Assembly (NCBI RefSeq): GCF_026240945.1
Contig: NZ_JAPFPY010000009.1
Span: 62,001 to 126,000 of the forward strand
Direction: 5' to 3'
Length of the DNA: 64,000 nt
Origin: Mycolicibacterium sp. J2
GTDB taxonomy: Bacteria > Actinomycetota > Actinomycetes > Mycobacteriales > Mycobacteriaceae
The translations under genes and the position numbers were made by a program. Each line of letters starts with the position of its first letter. Position 1 is the first letter of the stretch. Shown here in pieces: positions 1 through 8,466 of this stretch. The notes under the pieces were generated by a model. That model had not been told where the DNA came from. It did not search any database and saw only the letters and a list, made by a program, of their open reading frames with translations.

Positions 1-61
1 GATCCAAGCGCTGGTCACCGAGTGGTGGGCCGAGGGACAGCCCGGTGAAGTGATTCGACAT
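1..61 (-). CDS. DUF4331 family protein, N-terminal fragment
   Basis: Only the first 20 codons lie in the window. Read on the minus strand from the ATG at 61, the peptide begins MSNHFTGLSLGPPLGDQRLD, which I recognise from memory as the conserved N-terminus of actinobacterial DUF4331 proteins. Codon third positions are GC-rich, as in neighbouring genes. It is the last gene of a minus-strand run (kinase, DLDxLV protein, RDD protein) and starts 44 bp beyond the RDD stop. The function of the family is unknown. The rest of the gene lies outside the window, so the call rests on this short match alone. Confidence 0.6.
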   Translation of the reverse strand, partial: MSNHFTGLSLGPPLGDQRLD

Positions 62-105
62 ATCGTCATCCAACTCCGGATCGGTGGCGGCCGCAGGATT
101 TTGGG

Positions 106-531
106 TCAGGGCCGTACGTAGATCACCCGGCTGCCGAACACGATGTCCTGCAAGGACCTTCGCCGCCGATCCACGGCCACCCACAACAACCCGACGGGCA
201 GCAACACACAGCCGACGGCGCGCAACAACGCGACCGCGGGTGTCAGCCGGTTCCCGCGGCGCCCAGTTACCCGTAACCCCATGGTCACCGACCCCACCGT
301 GCAGCCCGAGACCACCCAGCACGCGGCCAGGTAACAGACGGCGACGACGAACAACACCGCGGTGGAGAACACCGCGCCGACGGTGGGCACCCGGAACGCG
401 GCGGGATGGAACATCAACCGGGTAAGCAGCAGGCCGAGATAGATCGCCGCCATCGCGATCCCGACCACCACCAAGTCGATGACGGCGGCGATACCGCGGC
501 TGACGACACCCGCGGTGCGGGGATCAGACAC
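106..531 (-). CDS. RDD family membrane protein
   Basis: This is a 141-aa integral membrane protein. It has an Arg-Gly-Ile-Ala-Ala-x-x-Asp motif near the N-terminus, two long hydrophobic stretches (about residues 17-40 and 55-80), and a C-terminal RxxxDxxxGSR-type tail, all typical of RDD proteins, whose transport role is poorly defined. A GTG at 531 is chosen because it overlaps the stop of the upstream gene (GTGTCTGA), implying translational coupling. A longer reading starting at 603 would run through the upstream coding region. Known RDD proteins include ion and antiporter candidates, but nothing here fixes the substrate. Confidence 0.75.
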   Translation of the reverse strand: MSDPRTAGVVSRGIAAVIDLVVVGIAMAAIYLGLLLTRLMFHPAAFRVPTVGAVFSTAVLFVVAVCYLAACWVVSGCTVGSVTMGLRVTGRRGNRLTPAVALLRAVGCVLLPVGLLWVAVDRRRRSLQDIVFGSRVIYVRP

Positions 532-961
532 GCCCGCGGCCCAACAGCCGGTCGACGAATCCGGCCACCAGGTCGTCGGCTCGCTCCCCCTGGCTGCGCA
601 CATCGGTCATCACCTCGGCGGTGACGGACTCGGTGGACTGCCGGATGATGGCCTGCAGGTCGATCCCCTCGACGACCTCATTGGCCAGTGCCACCAGATC
701 CACCCTGCGCCGCACCAGTTCGTCGAGATCGAGTTCGTCGAGCACCCGTTCGACCAACTGCACGGCGACGGCGACGATCACCGTCGTCACCGGTTCGATG
801 ACCCGCTCACCGCGGGCGGTCAGGCCGGCGCGGGTCTGGTGCAACACCCGGCCGAGCACCGGCAGCCGCTCGGCGCCCCGGTACACCGCGACAACCCCGC
901 CCACCGCGGCGGCGGCCATCCCGGCGGCGAGTGTCACTGTCGGTGGCGACTCATCGGCCAT
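524..961 (-). CDS. DLDxLV-motif protein partnered with RDD protein
   Basis: The 145-aa product has an N-terminal hydrophobic segment (about residues 10-26), then an amphipathic region with LDLDELV and IDLQAII motifs, and ends with a GERADDLVAGFVDRLLGR-like tail. I recognise this as the kind of actinobacterial protein commonly encoded directly before RDD genes; the function is unknown. The start ATG at 961 overlaps the kinase stop by one base (TGATG) and the stop overlaps the RDD start, so the three genes are probably one translationally coupled operon. Possibly a membrane-associated partner of the RDD protein (inference). Confidence 0.65.
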   Translation of the reverse strand: MADESPPTVTLAAGMAAAAVGGVVAVYRGAERLPVLGRVLHQTRAGLTARGERVIEPVTTVIVAVAVQLVERVLDELDLDELVRRRVDLVALANEVVEGIDLQAIIRQSTESVTAEVMTDVRSQGERADDLVAGFVDRLLGRGRV

Positions 962-2343
962 CAGGCTCCGCCGTTGCCGCGCATGATGTCCTCGAGGCAT
1001 TTCAGCCGGGTCTGATGGGTCTGGTCCACGCAGACCCGCACCGGTCCCTCGGTTTCGGGCGCATAGGTCTGCTCCCCCTCGCTGGGCGTGGCGGCCGGCG
1101 CAGACGGCTGCGTCACCTGCTGGCTCAGCGACCAGATGGTGCTGCCCGAATTCGGCATCTGGGCGCAGTAGGCAGGCGCCCCGGACTCCGCGACGCCCGC
1201 CGCGCCCAGGGTCGCGCAGTCGGCACCGATCACGACCACCGGGACCGATGGAGCCTGGCCGGGCGGCGGGGCCTGCGGCGGCGGTGCCGGGGTCGCCGTC
1301 GGTTTGGCCTGCTGAGTGGGCGGCGCACTGCCGGAGCCGCCGAACGCGCCGAACGCGAACGCCACCGCAGCCACGACGATGGCGACGAGCACGACCACGG
1401 CGGGAATCAACAGTCTGGGGCGGGATCTGGTGGGCGCGGTGTGCGCTTTGGCGTGGCGCGGCCCCGACGCTGACACGGCGAGCATGGTGGCGTCGGACCC
1501 CGGCGTGCCGATGCGGTGTTCGAGGGCTCGGACGAAGTCCATACACCGGCCGTACCGCTGCGCCGGGTCCTTGGCCAGCGCCCGGTCGAAAACCGGCCCC
1601 AGACTGGATAGTTCGGGCCGCCGGGCACCGATGGGTGGTGGGCTCGCGGTCAGATGCTGGCTGATCACCACCGCCGGGTTGGAGTGCTGGAACGGCGGCG
1701 CCCCGGTGAGCAGCTGGTAGGCCGTGGCGGCCAGCGCGTACTGGTCGGCCCGGCCGTCGATCTCGGCTCCGGTCAGCTGCTCGGGCGCCGCGTACGCCAC
1801 CGTGCCGACGGTCATGTTGGTGCCGGTCAGATTACTGGTCTCACCGGTACGACGCGCGATACCGAAGTCCGCCAACAGGATTCGCTCATCGAGTGTACCG
1901 GGATTGGAGATAAGGATGTTGGCCGGCTTGACGTCGCGGTGCAGCAGCCCCTTCTGGTGGGCGTAATCCAACGCCTCGGCGACCGCGGTGACGATGCGCA
2001 CCACCTCGTCGGCGGGCATCCCGTCGGGGTAGCGCTCGGCGAGCAGCTCCCCGGCATCGGTGCCCTCGACGTAGTCCATGGCGATCCACAGCTGCCCGTC
2101 GACGTCGCCACGGTCGTGCACCTCGACGATGTGCGGGTGCCAGAGCGTGGCGGCGATATCGGCCTCCCGTTCGAAGCGCCGCCGGTACTCGGAGTCGGCG
2201 CACACGGTGGCGCCGAGCACCTTCAGCGCGTCGCGGCGGGGCAGCCGTGGGTGCTGGGCCATGTAGACCTCGCCCATGCCGCCGGCGCCCAGTGACCGTA
2301 CGACGGTGTAACCGGCGATCACCTGGCCTTCCTCGAGCGGCAT
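961..2343 (-). CDS. Transmembrane Ser/Thr protein kinase (PknF-like)
   Basis: A eukaryotic-type kinase of 460 aa with every key motif: Gly loop GAGGMGEVY (19-27), invariant Lys41 in ALKVL, HRDVKPANIL with Asp137, DFG at 159-161, and the activation segment ending in AYAAPEQL. A Pro-rich juxtamembrane region leads to one transmembrane helix (about 307-330). A Pro/Ala/Gln linker and a roughly 120-aa extracytoplasmic domain with four Cys follow. This layout resembles mycobacterial PknF/PknI-class receptor kinases. The extracellular domain is not PASTA. It heads the operon with the DLDxLV and RDD genes, so those proteins are plausible substrates or partners (inference). Confidence 0.88.
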   Translation of the reverse strand: MPLEEGQVIAGYTVVRSLGAGGMGEVYMAQHPRLPRRDALKVLGATVCADSEYRRRFEREADIAATLWHPHIVEVHDRGDVDGQLWIAMDYVEGTDAGELLAERYPDGMPADEVVRIVTAVAEALDYAHQKGLLHRDVKPANILISNPGTLDERILLADFGIARRTGETSNLTGTNMTVGTVAYAAPEQLTGAEIDGRADQYALAATAYQLLTGAPPFQHSNPAVVISQHLTASPPPIGARRPELSSLGPVFDRALAKDPAQRYGRCMDFVRALEHRIGTPGSDATMLAVSASGPRHAKAHTAPTRSRPRLLIPAVVVLVAIVVAAVAFAFGAFGGSGSAPPTQQAKPTATPAPPPQAPPPGQAPSVPVVVIGADCATLGAAGVAESGAPAYCAQMPNSGSTIWSLSQQVTQPSAPAATPSEGEQTYAPETEGPVRVCVDQTHQTRLKCLEDIMRGNGGA

Positions 2344-2444
2344 GGCCGAAGTGTAATGGCCGATCAGAGCTGGTGTGCCGCATCTCCGCAGGTACGGGTG
2401 CGCACCAGGTCAGCGCGGTCCCAGCGGCTCCCGTGCGCCCACCG

Positions 2445-3860
2445 TCAATGGCGCAGATAGGCCAAGGCCTCTGCGGCGGCGTGGGCGCCACACATGCCGT
2501 GCGCACCGGGGCCCGGCGGCGTGGCCGCGGAGCACAGGTACATGCCAGGGATGCCGAGCCGATACGGGTGCAGCGTGGGCCGTGGTCCGAACACGAGCTG
2601 GCGGACGTCCTTGGCTCCGGTGTTGATGTCACCGCCGACGTAGTTGGGGTTGTACACCGACATCTCGGTGGTCGACCGGACCGCCGTGCCCACCACCCGG
2701 TCACGGAAACCGGGCGCGAAGCGTTCGAATTGTCCGATGATCGCCTCGGTGGCGTCCCCGGCATACCCGGCCGGCACGTGCGCGTAGGCGTACACCGGGT
2801 GGACATCGCCGACCGAGCGGCCCGGATCGGCCAGGTACTGCTGGCCGACGATGATGAACGGGCGGGCCGGCATGCGACCGGCCTGGATTTCGCGTTCGGT
2901 GGCGGCGATCTCGGCCAACTCGCCACCCAGGTGCACGGTGCCGGCACGGCGGGCGCCCGGGTTGGTCCAGGGCACCCCGCCGTGCACCGCGAAGTCCACC
3001 TTGAAAGCGCCCGGGCCGTAACGGAACCGCCGCAGCGCCCGGCCGACCCGCCCCGGCAGCCGGTCACCGAGGATACCGGCGACCGCGGTCGGCGCCAGGT
3101 CGAACACCGTCACGTCGGCGCGCGGCAGCTGGTCCGCGGCGGTGATCGCCACCCCGGTCTGCACGGTGCCGCCGAGATCGGCCAGCGTGGCGGCCAACGC
3201 ATCGGTGATCGCCTGCGAACCGCCCTCGGCGACGGCCCAGCCGTGCCGATGCCCGGTGGTCACGATGCCCAGTCCGATCGCGGAGGTCATCGGCAGGTGT
3301 AGCGGGCGGAAGGTGTGCGCGGCCACCCCACCGAACAGCGCGGCGGCGGCCGGCGTCCGGAACGCACGAGCCAGTACGGTGGCCGGTAGCAGCGTCGGCA
3401 AGCCGAAACGGGCAAGGGCCAGTGGATGTTTCGGGATGTGCAGCAGCGGTCCCAGGATGTCGTGCTCCAGCAGGTCGTACCGGCTGACCGGCCTGGCGAA
3501 CAGGGCCCGCCACCGCGCACCGTCGGCACCGAGAGCCGCGGCGGTGTCCTCGACGCTGCGGTACAGCAAGCCGGCTCCGCCGTCGTCGAGCGGGTGTGCA
3601 CAGTCGATATCGGGCCAGCGCCAACGCAATCCGTGCCGCTCGAGGTCCAGCCCGGCAAGGAAGGGTGAGCCGACGGCCATCGGGTGAATGGCCGCGCAGT
3701 GATCGTGCACCAAGCCGGGCATGATCGCTTCCCCGGACCGGACGCCGCCACCGAGCCGATCGGCCGCCTCCAGTACGGTGACCCGCACGCCCGCCCGGGC
3801 CAGGGTGATGGCGGCGGCCAGCCCGTTGGGGCCGCCGCCCACCACCACGGCTGTCGTCAT
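2445..3860 (-). CDS. FAD-dependent oxidoreductase, phytoene desaturase/CrtI-like
   Basis: The 471-aa protein opens with a textbook dinucleotide-binding motif (VVVGGGPNGLAAAITLARAG), followed by EAADRLGGGVRS, the GGxxR signature of the NAD(P)/FAD amine oxidase and phytoene desaturase superfamily. The C-terminal GMYLCSAATPPGPGAHGMCGAHAA segment is the family's FAD-contacting end. The ATG at 3860 overlaps the DUF3556 stop (ATGA), which decides the start over the longer upstream reading. No phytoene synthase or other carotenoid gene is nearby. With the acyl-CoA ligase and DUF3556 gene it more likely acts on a lipid or polyprenyl substrate (inference). Confidence 0.8.
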   Translation of the reverse strand: MTTAVVVGGGPNGLAAAITLARAGVRVTVLEAADRLGGGVRSGEAIMPGLVHDHCAAIHPMAVGSPFLAGLDLERHGLRWRWPDIDCAHPLDDGGAGLLYRSVEDTAAALGADGARWRALFARPVSRYDLLEHDILGPLLHIPKHPLALARFGLPTLLPATVLARAFRTPAAAALFGGVAAHTFRPLHLPMTSAIGLGIVTTGHRHGWAVAEGGSQAITDALAATLADLGGTVQTGVAITAADQLPRADVTVFDLAPTAVAGILGDRLPGRVGRALRRFRYGPGAFKVDFAVHGGVPWTNPGARRAGTVHLGGELAEIAATEREIQAGRMPARPFIIVGQQYLADPGRSVGDVHPVYAYAHVPAGYAGDATEAIIGQFERFAPGFRDRVVGTAVRSTTEMSVYNPNYVGGDINTGAKDVRQLVFGPRPTLHPYRLGIPGMYLCSAATPPGPGAHGMCGAHAAAEALAYLRH

Positions 3861-5623
3861 CGACTGACTCCGGCCCGCTGCCAGGTGACGTTGAGCGGGA
3901 TCGGCCCATTGGGCAGCCACGGCTGCTCGTCGACGAGGTCCGCGACATTCCACGTACCACGTTCGATGACGCCGAGAGCCGCGTCGATCACCTTGTACTC
4001 CTGGGTCTTCTTGTGGATGGGCTGTGACTCCACCCAGGCTACGACGAACTCGCCGGGTTCGAACTGGGCTTCGGTCTGGATCGCCCGGATCAGGTCCTCG
4101 TTGTGGAGGTGCCCGTCACCGAAGTTGAATCCGATGATGGTGTTGCAGGCCATCTCACCCTCGCGAACGGTGCGGGAATCGATATCCGGCAGGCACCGCA
4201 ACAGCACCGAGTACAGACCGCGCCCCTGGCTGTGCATGGCTCGCCATGCCGTCACCTGTTGGGTGAACACCTCCGCGGTGACCGGGTCCCAGCCGAAATC
4301 GATGTACTGGTCGACGGTGTTGGGCGAAGACCGGGTGACCCGGTTGAGCTTCTGTTCTGCCCCCGGGGTGAAGGTCCACACCGCCGAGGCCCAGTTACCC
4401 GCGTACTGGCGCATGGCAGGTAGGAAGGACACCAGGTCCGGCCGAAGATTGCCAAGGACCGGGAAGAAGCACAACCCGATCAGGAGCGCCGCCGTGAGCC
4501 AGGCCGACGACATGTCCCAGACTGCGTACCCGCCCCAGTTCGGGAAGCCGAGGAACAGGAACACCGTCGCGTAGGCGAACAACACATTCCATTCCACGGG
4601 CACTGCCAGCGGGAAGGTCGAGATGATGAACAGGTGGAAGCCGACCATCACCACGACGGCGGTGACGGTCAGCCACGGCCATGGCGACAGCAGCAAGGCC
4701 AACGGTGCCGCGATCTCCACGAAGCTGCCGAGGCCGTGTGCCATGAACGTGGACAGTCGCGACGGCCGCAGATCCAGCGGGTAATCCACGTAGTACGCCC
4801 GCTTGAGCCATGTGGACGGGATCATCGGGCTGTTGCTCACCATCGGCGGGATGACATTGGTGAAATGCACGCCGAACTTGGAGATCCCGGCCCAGATCCA
4901 CACCGTGCCGATCAATAGCTTGCCGGCGACGATCATGTCGGTGAACGGCAACGCGGCGAAGAACAACAGGGCAGGCAGGTACTGTTCGCCGCGGGCGGCC
5001 AGGAAGATCGTCTTGTCCCGCAGACCGATCAGCACGAGCAACACCATCGGCAGGATCAGCAGAGCCGGATCCACCAGACCGGAGGTGTTGGCCGGCAACA
5101 CTTTCTGCAGTGAATCGCTCTGCACGCCAGGGGAAACCATGGCGAACACCACACTGACGAGCAGCGCCACGTAGACCGCGACGTCGAACCAGGTACGCCG
5201 ATCGCCGCCGGTGAAGGGCACCGCCTTCCAGGGCCGCAACCGAATGGTGTTGGGCCGGGCCCAGAACCGGAATCCTCCGGTCATCGGTTTGGTCTTCCCG
5301 GCCAGCGGCCCCCAGGATCCGGCCAGGCCCAGCAACTCCAGCAGGATGGTCCACAGAATCAACTTCTGGTACACGATCGGCTGATTCCACCAGCCCGCGA
5401 CGTGCCAGAAGGCGGGCAGGTCGGACGTGACCGTCGCGATGAGGACACCGCCGAGTGCGTAGAAGAACACCAGTTTGACGATGTAGACGACGTGGATCAG
5501 GCGCGGCGTGCCGAGTCCGTGATCCGCCCATTTCAGGGACATGATCCGCAGGCGCTCCCGCAGCGGCAGCCGGAGGAATTCCTCGAGGTCGACCTCGGGC
5601 AGGGTGGGCGTGACGAATCCCAT
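3857..5623 (-). CDS. DUF3556 transmembrane protein
   Basis: The 588-aa multi-pass membrane protein falls within the length range I recall for DUF3556 (about 576-592 aa). It starts MGFVTPTLPEVDLEEFLRLP, has many hydrophobic helices with polar FxxxxRPN and WxxxxRPWK-type segments, and has a soluble C-terminal third with conserved Cys and His. The C-terminal segment contains GFNFGDGHLHNEDL. No enzymatic function is known to me. It sits 26 bp after the acyl-CoA ligase and overlaps the oxidoreductase by 4 bp, so the three are one operon. The HTTM-like membrane core could suggest quinone or lipid handling, but this is speculative. Confidence 0.72.
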   Translation of the reverse strand: MGFVTPTLPEVDLEEFLRLPLRERLRIMSLKWADHGLGTPRLIHVVYIVKLVFFYALGGVLIATVTSDLPAFWHVAGWWNQPIVYQKLILWTILLELLGLAGSWGPLAGKTKPMTGGFRFWARPNTIRLRPWKAVPFTGGDRRTWFDVAVYVALLVSVVFAMVSPGVQSDSLQKVLPANTSGLVDPALLILPMVLLVLIGLRDKTIFLAARGEQYLPALLFFAALPFTDMIVAGKLLIGTVWIWAGISKFGVHFTNVIPPMVSNSPMIPSTWLKRAYYVDYPLDLRPSRLSTFMAHGLGSFVEIAAPLALLLSPWPWLTVTAVVVMVGFHLFIISTFPLAVPVEWNVLFAYATVFLFLGFPNWGGYAVWDMSSAWLTAALLIGLCFFPVLGNLRPDLVSFLPAMRQYAGNWASAVWTFTPGAEQKLNRVTRSSPNTVDQYIDFGWDPVTAEVFTQQVTAWRAMHSQGRGLYSVLLRCLPDIDSRTVREGEMACNTIIGFNFGDGHLHNEDLIRAIQTEAQFEPGEFVVAWVESQPIHKKTQEYKVIDAALGVIERGTWNVADLVDEQPWLPNGPIPLNVTWQRAGVSR

Positions 5624-5649
5624 GGTGGGCTCCTCGGCGTCGATTCGGG

Positions 5650-7107
5650 TCAGGTGCGTGGCGCGGCGGCGAGAATTCGGCGCAACGCGGGTTTGTCGAT
5701 CTTGCCGACGGGGTTCTTGGGCAGCGTGTCCAAAGTGCTGATCTGCACCGGCAGTTTGTATTTCGACAGCGAGGTGCGCAGGTGGCCTTCGATCGCCTCG
5801 ACCGTGGCGCCGGCACCGGCGTGCAGAGACACGAAGAGCACCGGCTCCTCGCCGTAGGTATCGCTGGCCAGCCCCACAACGGCGGCCTCGGCCACCCCGG
5901 GTAGCTGGTAGGCCACCGACTCGATCTCCTTGGGATAGATGTTCTCCCCACCGCGGATGATCATGTCCTTGGCGCGATCCACCAGGACCAGGTAGCCGTC
6001 CTCGTCGAAGCGGCCGATATCGCCGGTGTGCAGCCAGCCGTCGACCACCGTCTTCGCGGTCTCGTCGGGCCGGTTCAGGTAGCCGCGCATCACGTTCGGC
6101 CCCTTGACGATCACCTCCCCGACCTGTCCGAAGGGCACCTCGGCACCGCAGCTGTCGACGATGCGGATCTGTTGCCCCGGTAGCGGGATCCCGACCGTTC
6201 CCGGTTTCCGTCTGCCGTTGAGCGGGTTGCCAGTGCTGGCGCACGATCCCTCGGACAAGCCGTAACCCTCGATGATCGCGATGCCGTAGCGGCTTTCGAA
6301 CCTCTCCAGCAGTTCGACACTGGCCGGCGCCGCCCCGCAGACGGCGAACCGCACCGAGCTGGTATCGGGTTTCAGCTCTGCCGGCAGCGCCGCAAGCATG
6401 GTGTAGATGGTCGGGACCGCCGAGAAGTAGGTCGGCCGTGCCGCTTCGACACGGCTGAAGAAGCTCGCCGGATCGAACCGCCCGGCAATCGTGACACGCC
6501 CGCCTGCCAACAGCAGCGACAGCGTGCTCACCACGATGGCATTGACATGGAAGAGTGGCAGGATCAGCAGGCTGTGATCCGCGCCGGTCAGTTCGAAGCC
6601 CTCGATCACCATGGCGCACATGGCATCAACATTGCGGTGGTCGAGCATCACCCCCTTCGGCTTGCCGGTGGTGCCGCTGGTGTAGATCAGCAGCGCCAGC
6701 GCATCGTCGGGAGTCTCCACCGGCCCCGCCGCCGACGGTTCGGCATCGAGTCGATCCACGGGCAGGACTGGGATGGGTGCATCGACGTCGTGGTCGGCGA
6801 CCAGGACCACCGCGTGTGAATCCGTGATCTGGTGGTCGCGCTCCGCGGCCACCAGAGTGGGACTGATCGGCGTGACGACACCTCCCAGTCGCCACGCCGC
6901 GAACATGGCGACGACGAAGGCGGCGCGGTTGGGCAGCATCACCGCCACCACGTCGCCGGGGCGTACACCGTGGCGGGCCAGGGCCGCGGCGGCGCGCCGG
7001 ACCGCTTCCAAGAACGCCGCATTCGAATAGGCGACGTGGTCATCGGAGACGGCCATCTCGGCTGGGTCCAGTTCGGCGCGACGGTCCGGCAAGGAGGCGA
7101 GCTGCAT
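5650..7107 (-). CDS. Fatty-acyl-CoA ligase (FadD-like, ANL superfamily)
   Basis: An AMP-forming acyl-CoA synthetase of about 485 aa. Visible motifs are the P-loop-like IYTSGTTGKPKGV, the EGYGLSEGS adenine-binding A5 motif, WLHTGDIG with the catalytic Asp, the hinge DRAKDMIIRGGENIYP, and the C-terminal Lys in NPVGKIDKP. It activates a carboxylate to its adenylate and then CoA thioester. The ATG at 7107 (MQLASLPDRRAELDP) fits family N-termini; a GTG at 7140 would add 11 residues and neither has a strong ribosome site. It heads the operon with DUF3556 and the flavoprotein and is divergent from the PucR-like gene. Confidence 0.88.
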   Translation of the reverse strand: MQLASLPDRRAELDPAEMAVSDDHVAYSNAAFLEAVRRAAAALARHGVRPGDVVAVMLPNRAAFVVAMFAAWRLGGVVTPISPTLVAAERDHQITDSHAVVLVADHDVDAPIPVLPVDRLDAEPSAAGPVETPDDALALLIYTSGTTGKPKGVMLDHRNVDAMCAMVIEGFELTGADHSLLILPLFHVNAIVVSTLSLLLAGGRVTIAGRFDPASFFSRVEAARPTYFSAVPTIYTMLAALPAELKPDTSSVRFAVCGAAPASVELLERFESRYGIAIIEGYGLSEGSCASTGNPLNGRRKPGTVGIPLPGQQIRIVDSCGAEVPFGQVGEVIVKGPNVMRGYLNRPDETAKTVVDGWLHTGDIGRFDEDGYLVLVDRAKDMIIRGGENIYPKEIESVAYQLPGVAEAAVVGLASDTYGEEPVLFVSLHAGAGATVEAIEGHLRTSLSKYKLPVQISTLDTLPKNPVGKIDKPALRRILAAAPRT

Positions 7108-7172
7108 GTCACGACAGTAGGAAGCTGTGTCATGGGACACACCGTCGGCAACCGATGAAGTCAGCGGCCCAG

Positions 7173-7191
7173 TTTGTCTTCTGAAGACAAA
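7173..7191. promoter_or_regulatory. Palindromic operator candidate between fadD-like and pucR-like genes
   Basis: TTTGTCTTC-T-GAAGACAAA is a perfect 9-bp inverted repeat around a single base. It lies 22 bp before the regulator start and 65 bp before the ligase start, where a regulator of a divergent pair would bind. No regulator is known for this sequence; the adjacent PucR-like protein is the natural candidate (inference). Confidence 0.6.
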
Positions 7192-7213
7192 TCGGCGTTC
7201 TATCGTTCACACC

Positions 7214-8466
7214 ATGGACCCCGCGGTCGCCGACGCGAACACCACCGTCCTCGATGCCCTCATGCAGCGTCAGGCCGACGTGGCACGGTCCGTGCAGAAG
7301 CAGTTGGCGACCGATATTGCCGAGCTGCGGGGCGATGCCGAGATCCTGGACCTGCTGACCGCCAGTGTCGAGAGCAATATCGACACCATCTTCGGCGCGC
7401 TGCGCCACGATATATCCCTGGACAACATCGCAGCACCGACCGCAGCACTCGAATACGCCCGCCGTCTGGCCCAGCGCGGGGTCCCGATGAACGCACTGGT
7501 GCGGGCCTACCGGCTCGGGCATGCCCTGGTCCTGAACGTCGCCGCCGACGAGATCGGCGCGGCCGTCTTCGACCCGCGGACCGGTCTGGCGCTGTACGAG
7601 CGCATCACGTCGATGACGTTCGGCTATATCGACTGGATTTCGCAGCAGGTCGTCGGCGTCTACGAAGACGAGCGGGACCGCTGGCTGACCAACCGCAACA
7701 GCACCAGAGCCATTCGGGTCCGCGAGATCCTGGCCGGCACCGACCACGACGTCGACGCCATCACGACCGCGATTCGCTACCCCATGCGGCGAACACACCT
7801 GGGCCTGATCCTGTGGTGGCCCCCGTCACGGGCCGCGATACCAACCGCGACGACGGGCTCGCCGAGCTGGAGTCGTTCCTGCGCACCATCGCGGAAAGCG
7901 TTGCGCCGCAGAGCTCTCCCCTGTTCGTCGCCGCCGACCAGGTCACCGGCTGGGGCTGGCTTCCGCTGGTGAGCCCGGAAGGGGTGGCGGCGCGGATACG
8001 TCACGTGCGCGCTCGCACACCGGGTGCGCCGAATATCGCTTTGGGGAGGCCGCTTCCGGGAGTGGACGGCTTTCGGCGATCACACACCCAGGCGTTACGG
8101 GCCCGCGGTATCGCGATGGCGGCCGGGGCGACCGGGGTGGTCGACGCGGACACCCCCGGCCTGGCCGCGGCCGCCCTGCTCGGCGAAAACCTGGACGAGG
8201 CCAAGGTCTTCGTCCGAGATACGTTGGGCAACCTGGCCACCGACGATGCGAGTGACGCGCGCCTGCGCGAAACCCTGCGGGTGTTCCTCAAGCACGGATG
8301 CAGCTACACCGCCGCCGCCGACGAACTCACCGTCCACTTCAACACGGTGAAATACCGTGTCGGGCGGGCACTCCAACGCCGCGGCCGACCACTGGGCGAT
8401 GACCGCCTGGACACCGAGTTGGCGCTGCTGGCCTGCCAGTGGTTCGGAACAGCGGTGCTCGACTAG
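7214..8466 (+). pseudogene. PucR/CdaR-type transcriptional regulator, apparent frameshift
   Basis: The N-terminal part starts MDPAVADANTT at 7214 and reads well to HLGLILWW. It has the sensory and GGDEF-like region of mycobacterial PucR regulators. Homology then jumps one frame: PVTGRDTNRDDGLAELESFL continues to the stop at 8466. The C-terminus holds the PucR-type HTH (FLKHGCSYTAAADELTVHFNTVKYRV). The switch falls exactly on a C5 tract at 7820-7824. A sixth C would restore a 417-aa protein, while as read the first frame stops at 7972 and loses the HTH. This may be a real inactivation or a sequencing error. The gene is divergent from the fadD operon it probably regulates. Confidence 0.75.

Noticed and set aside
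2..120. Forward ORF ending at 120 as the end of a protein
   Set aside because: Third-position GC is poor; the minus strand starts a DUF4331-like peptide here and the RDD gene overlaps.
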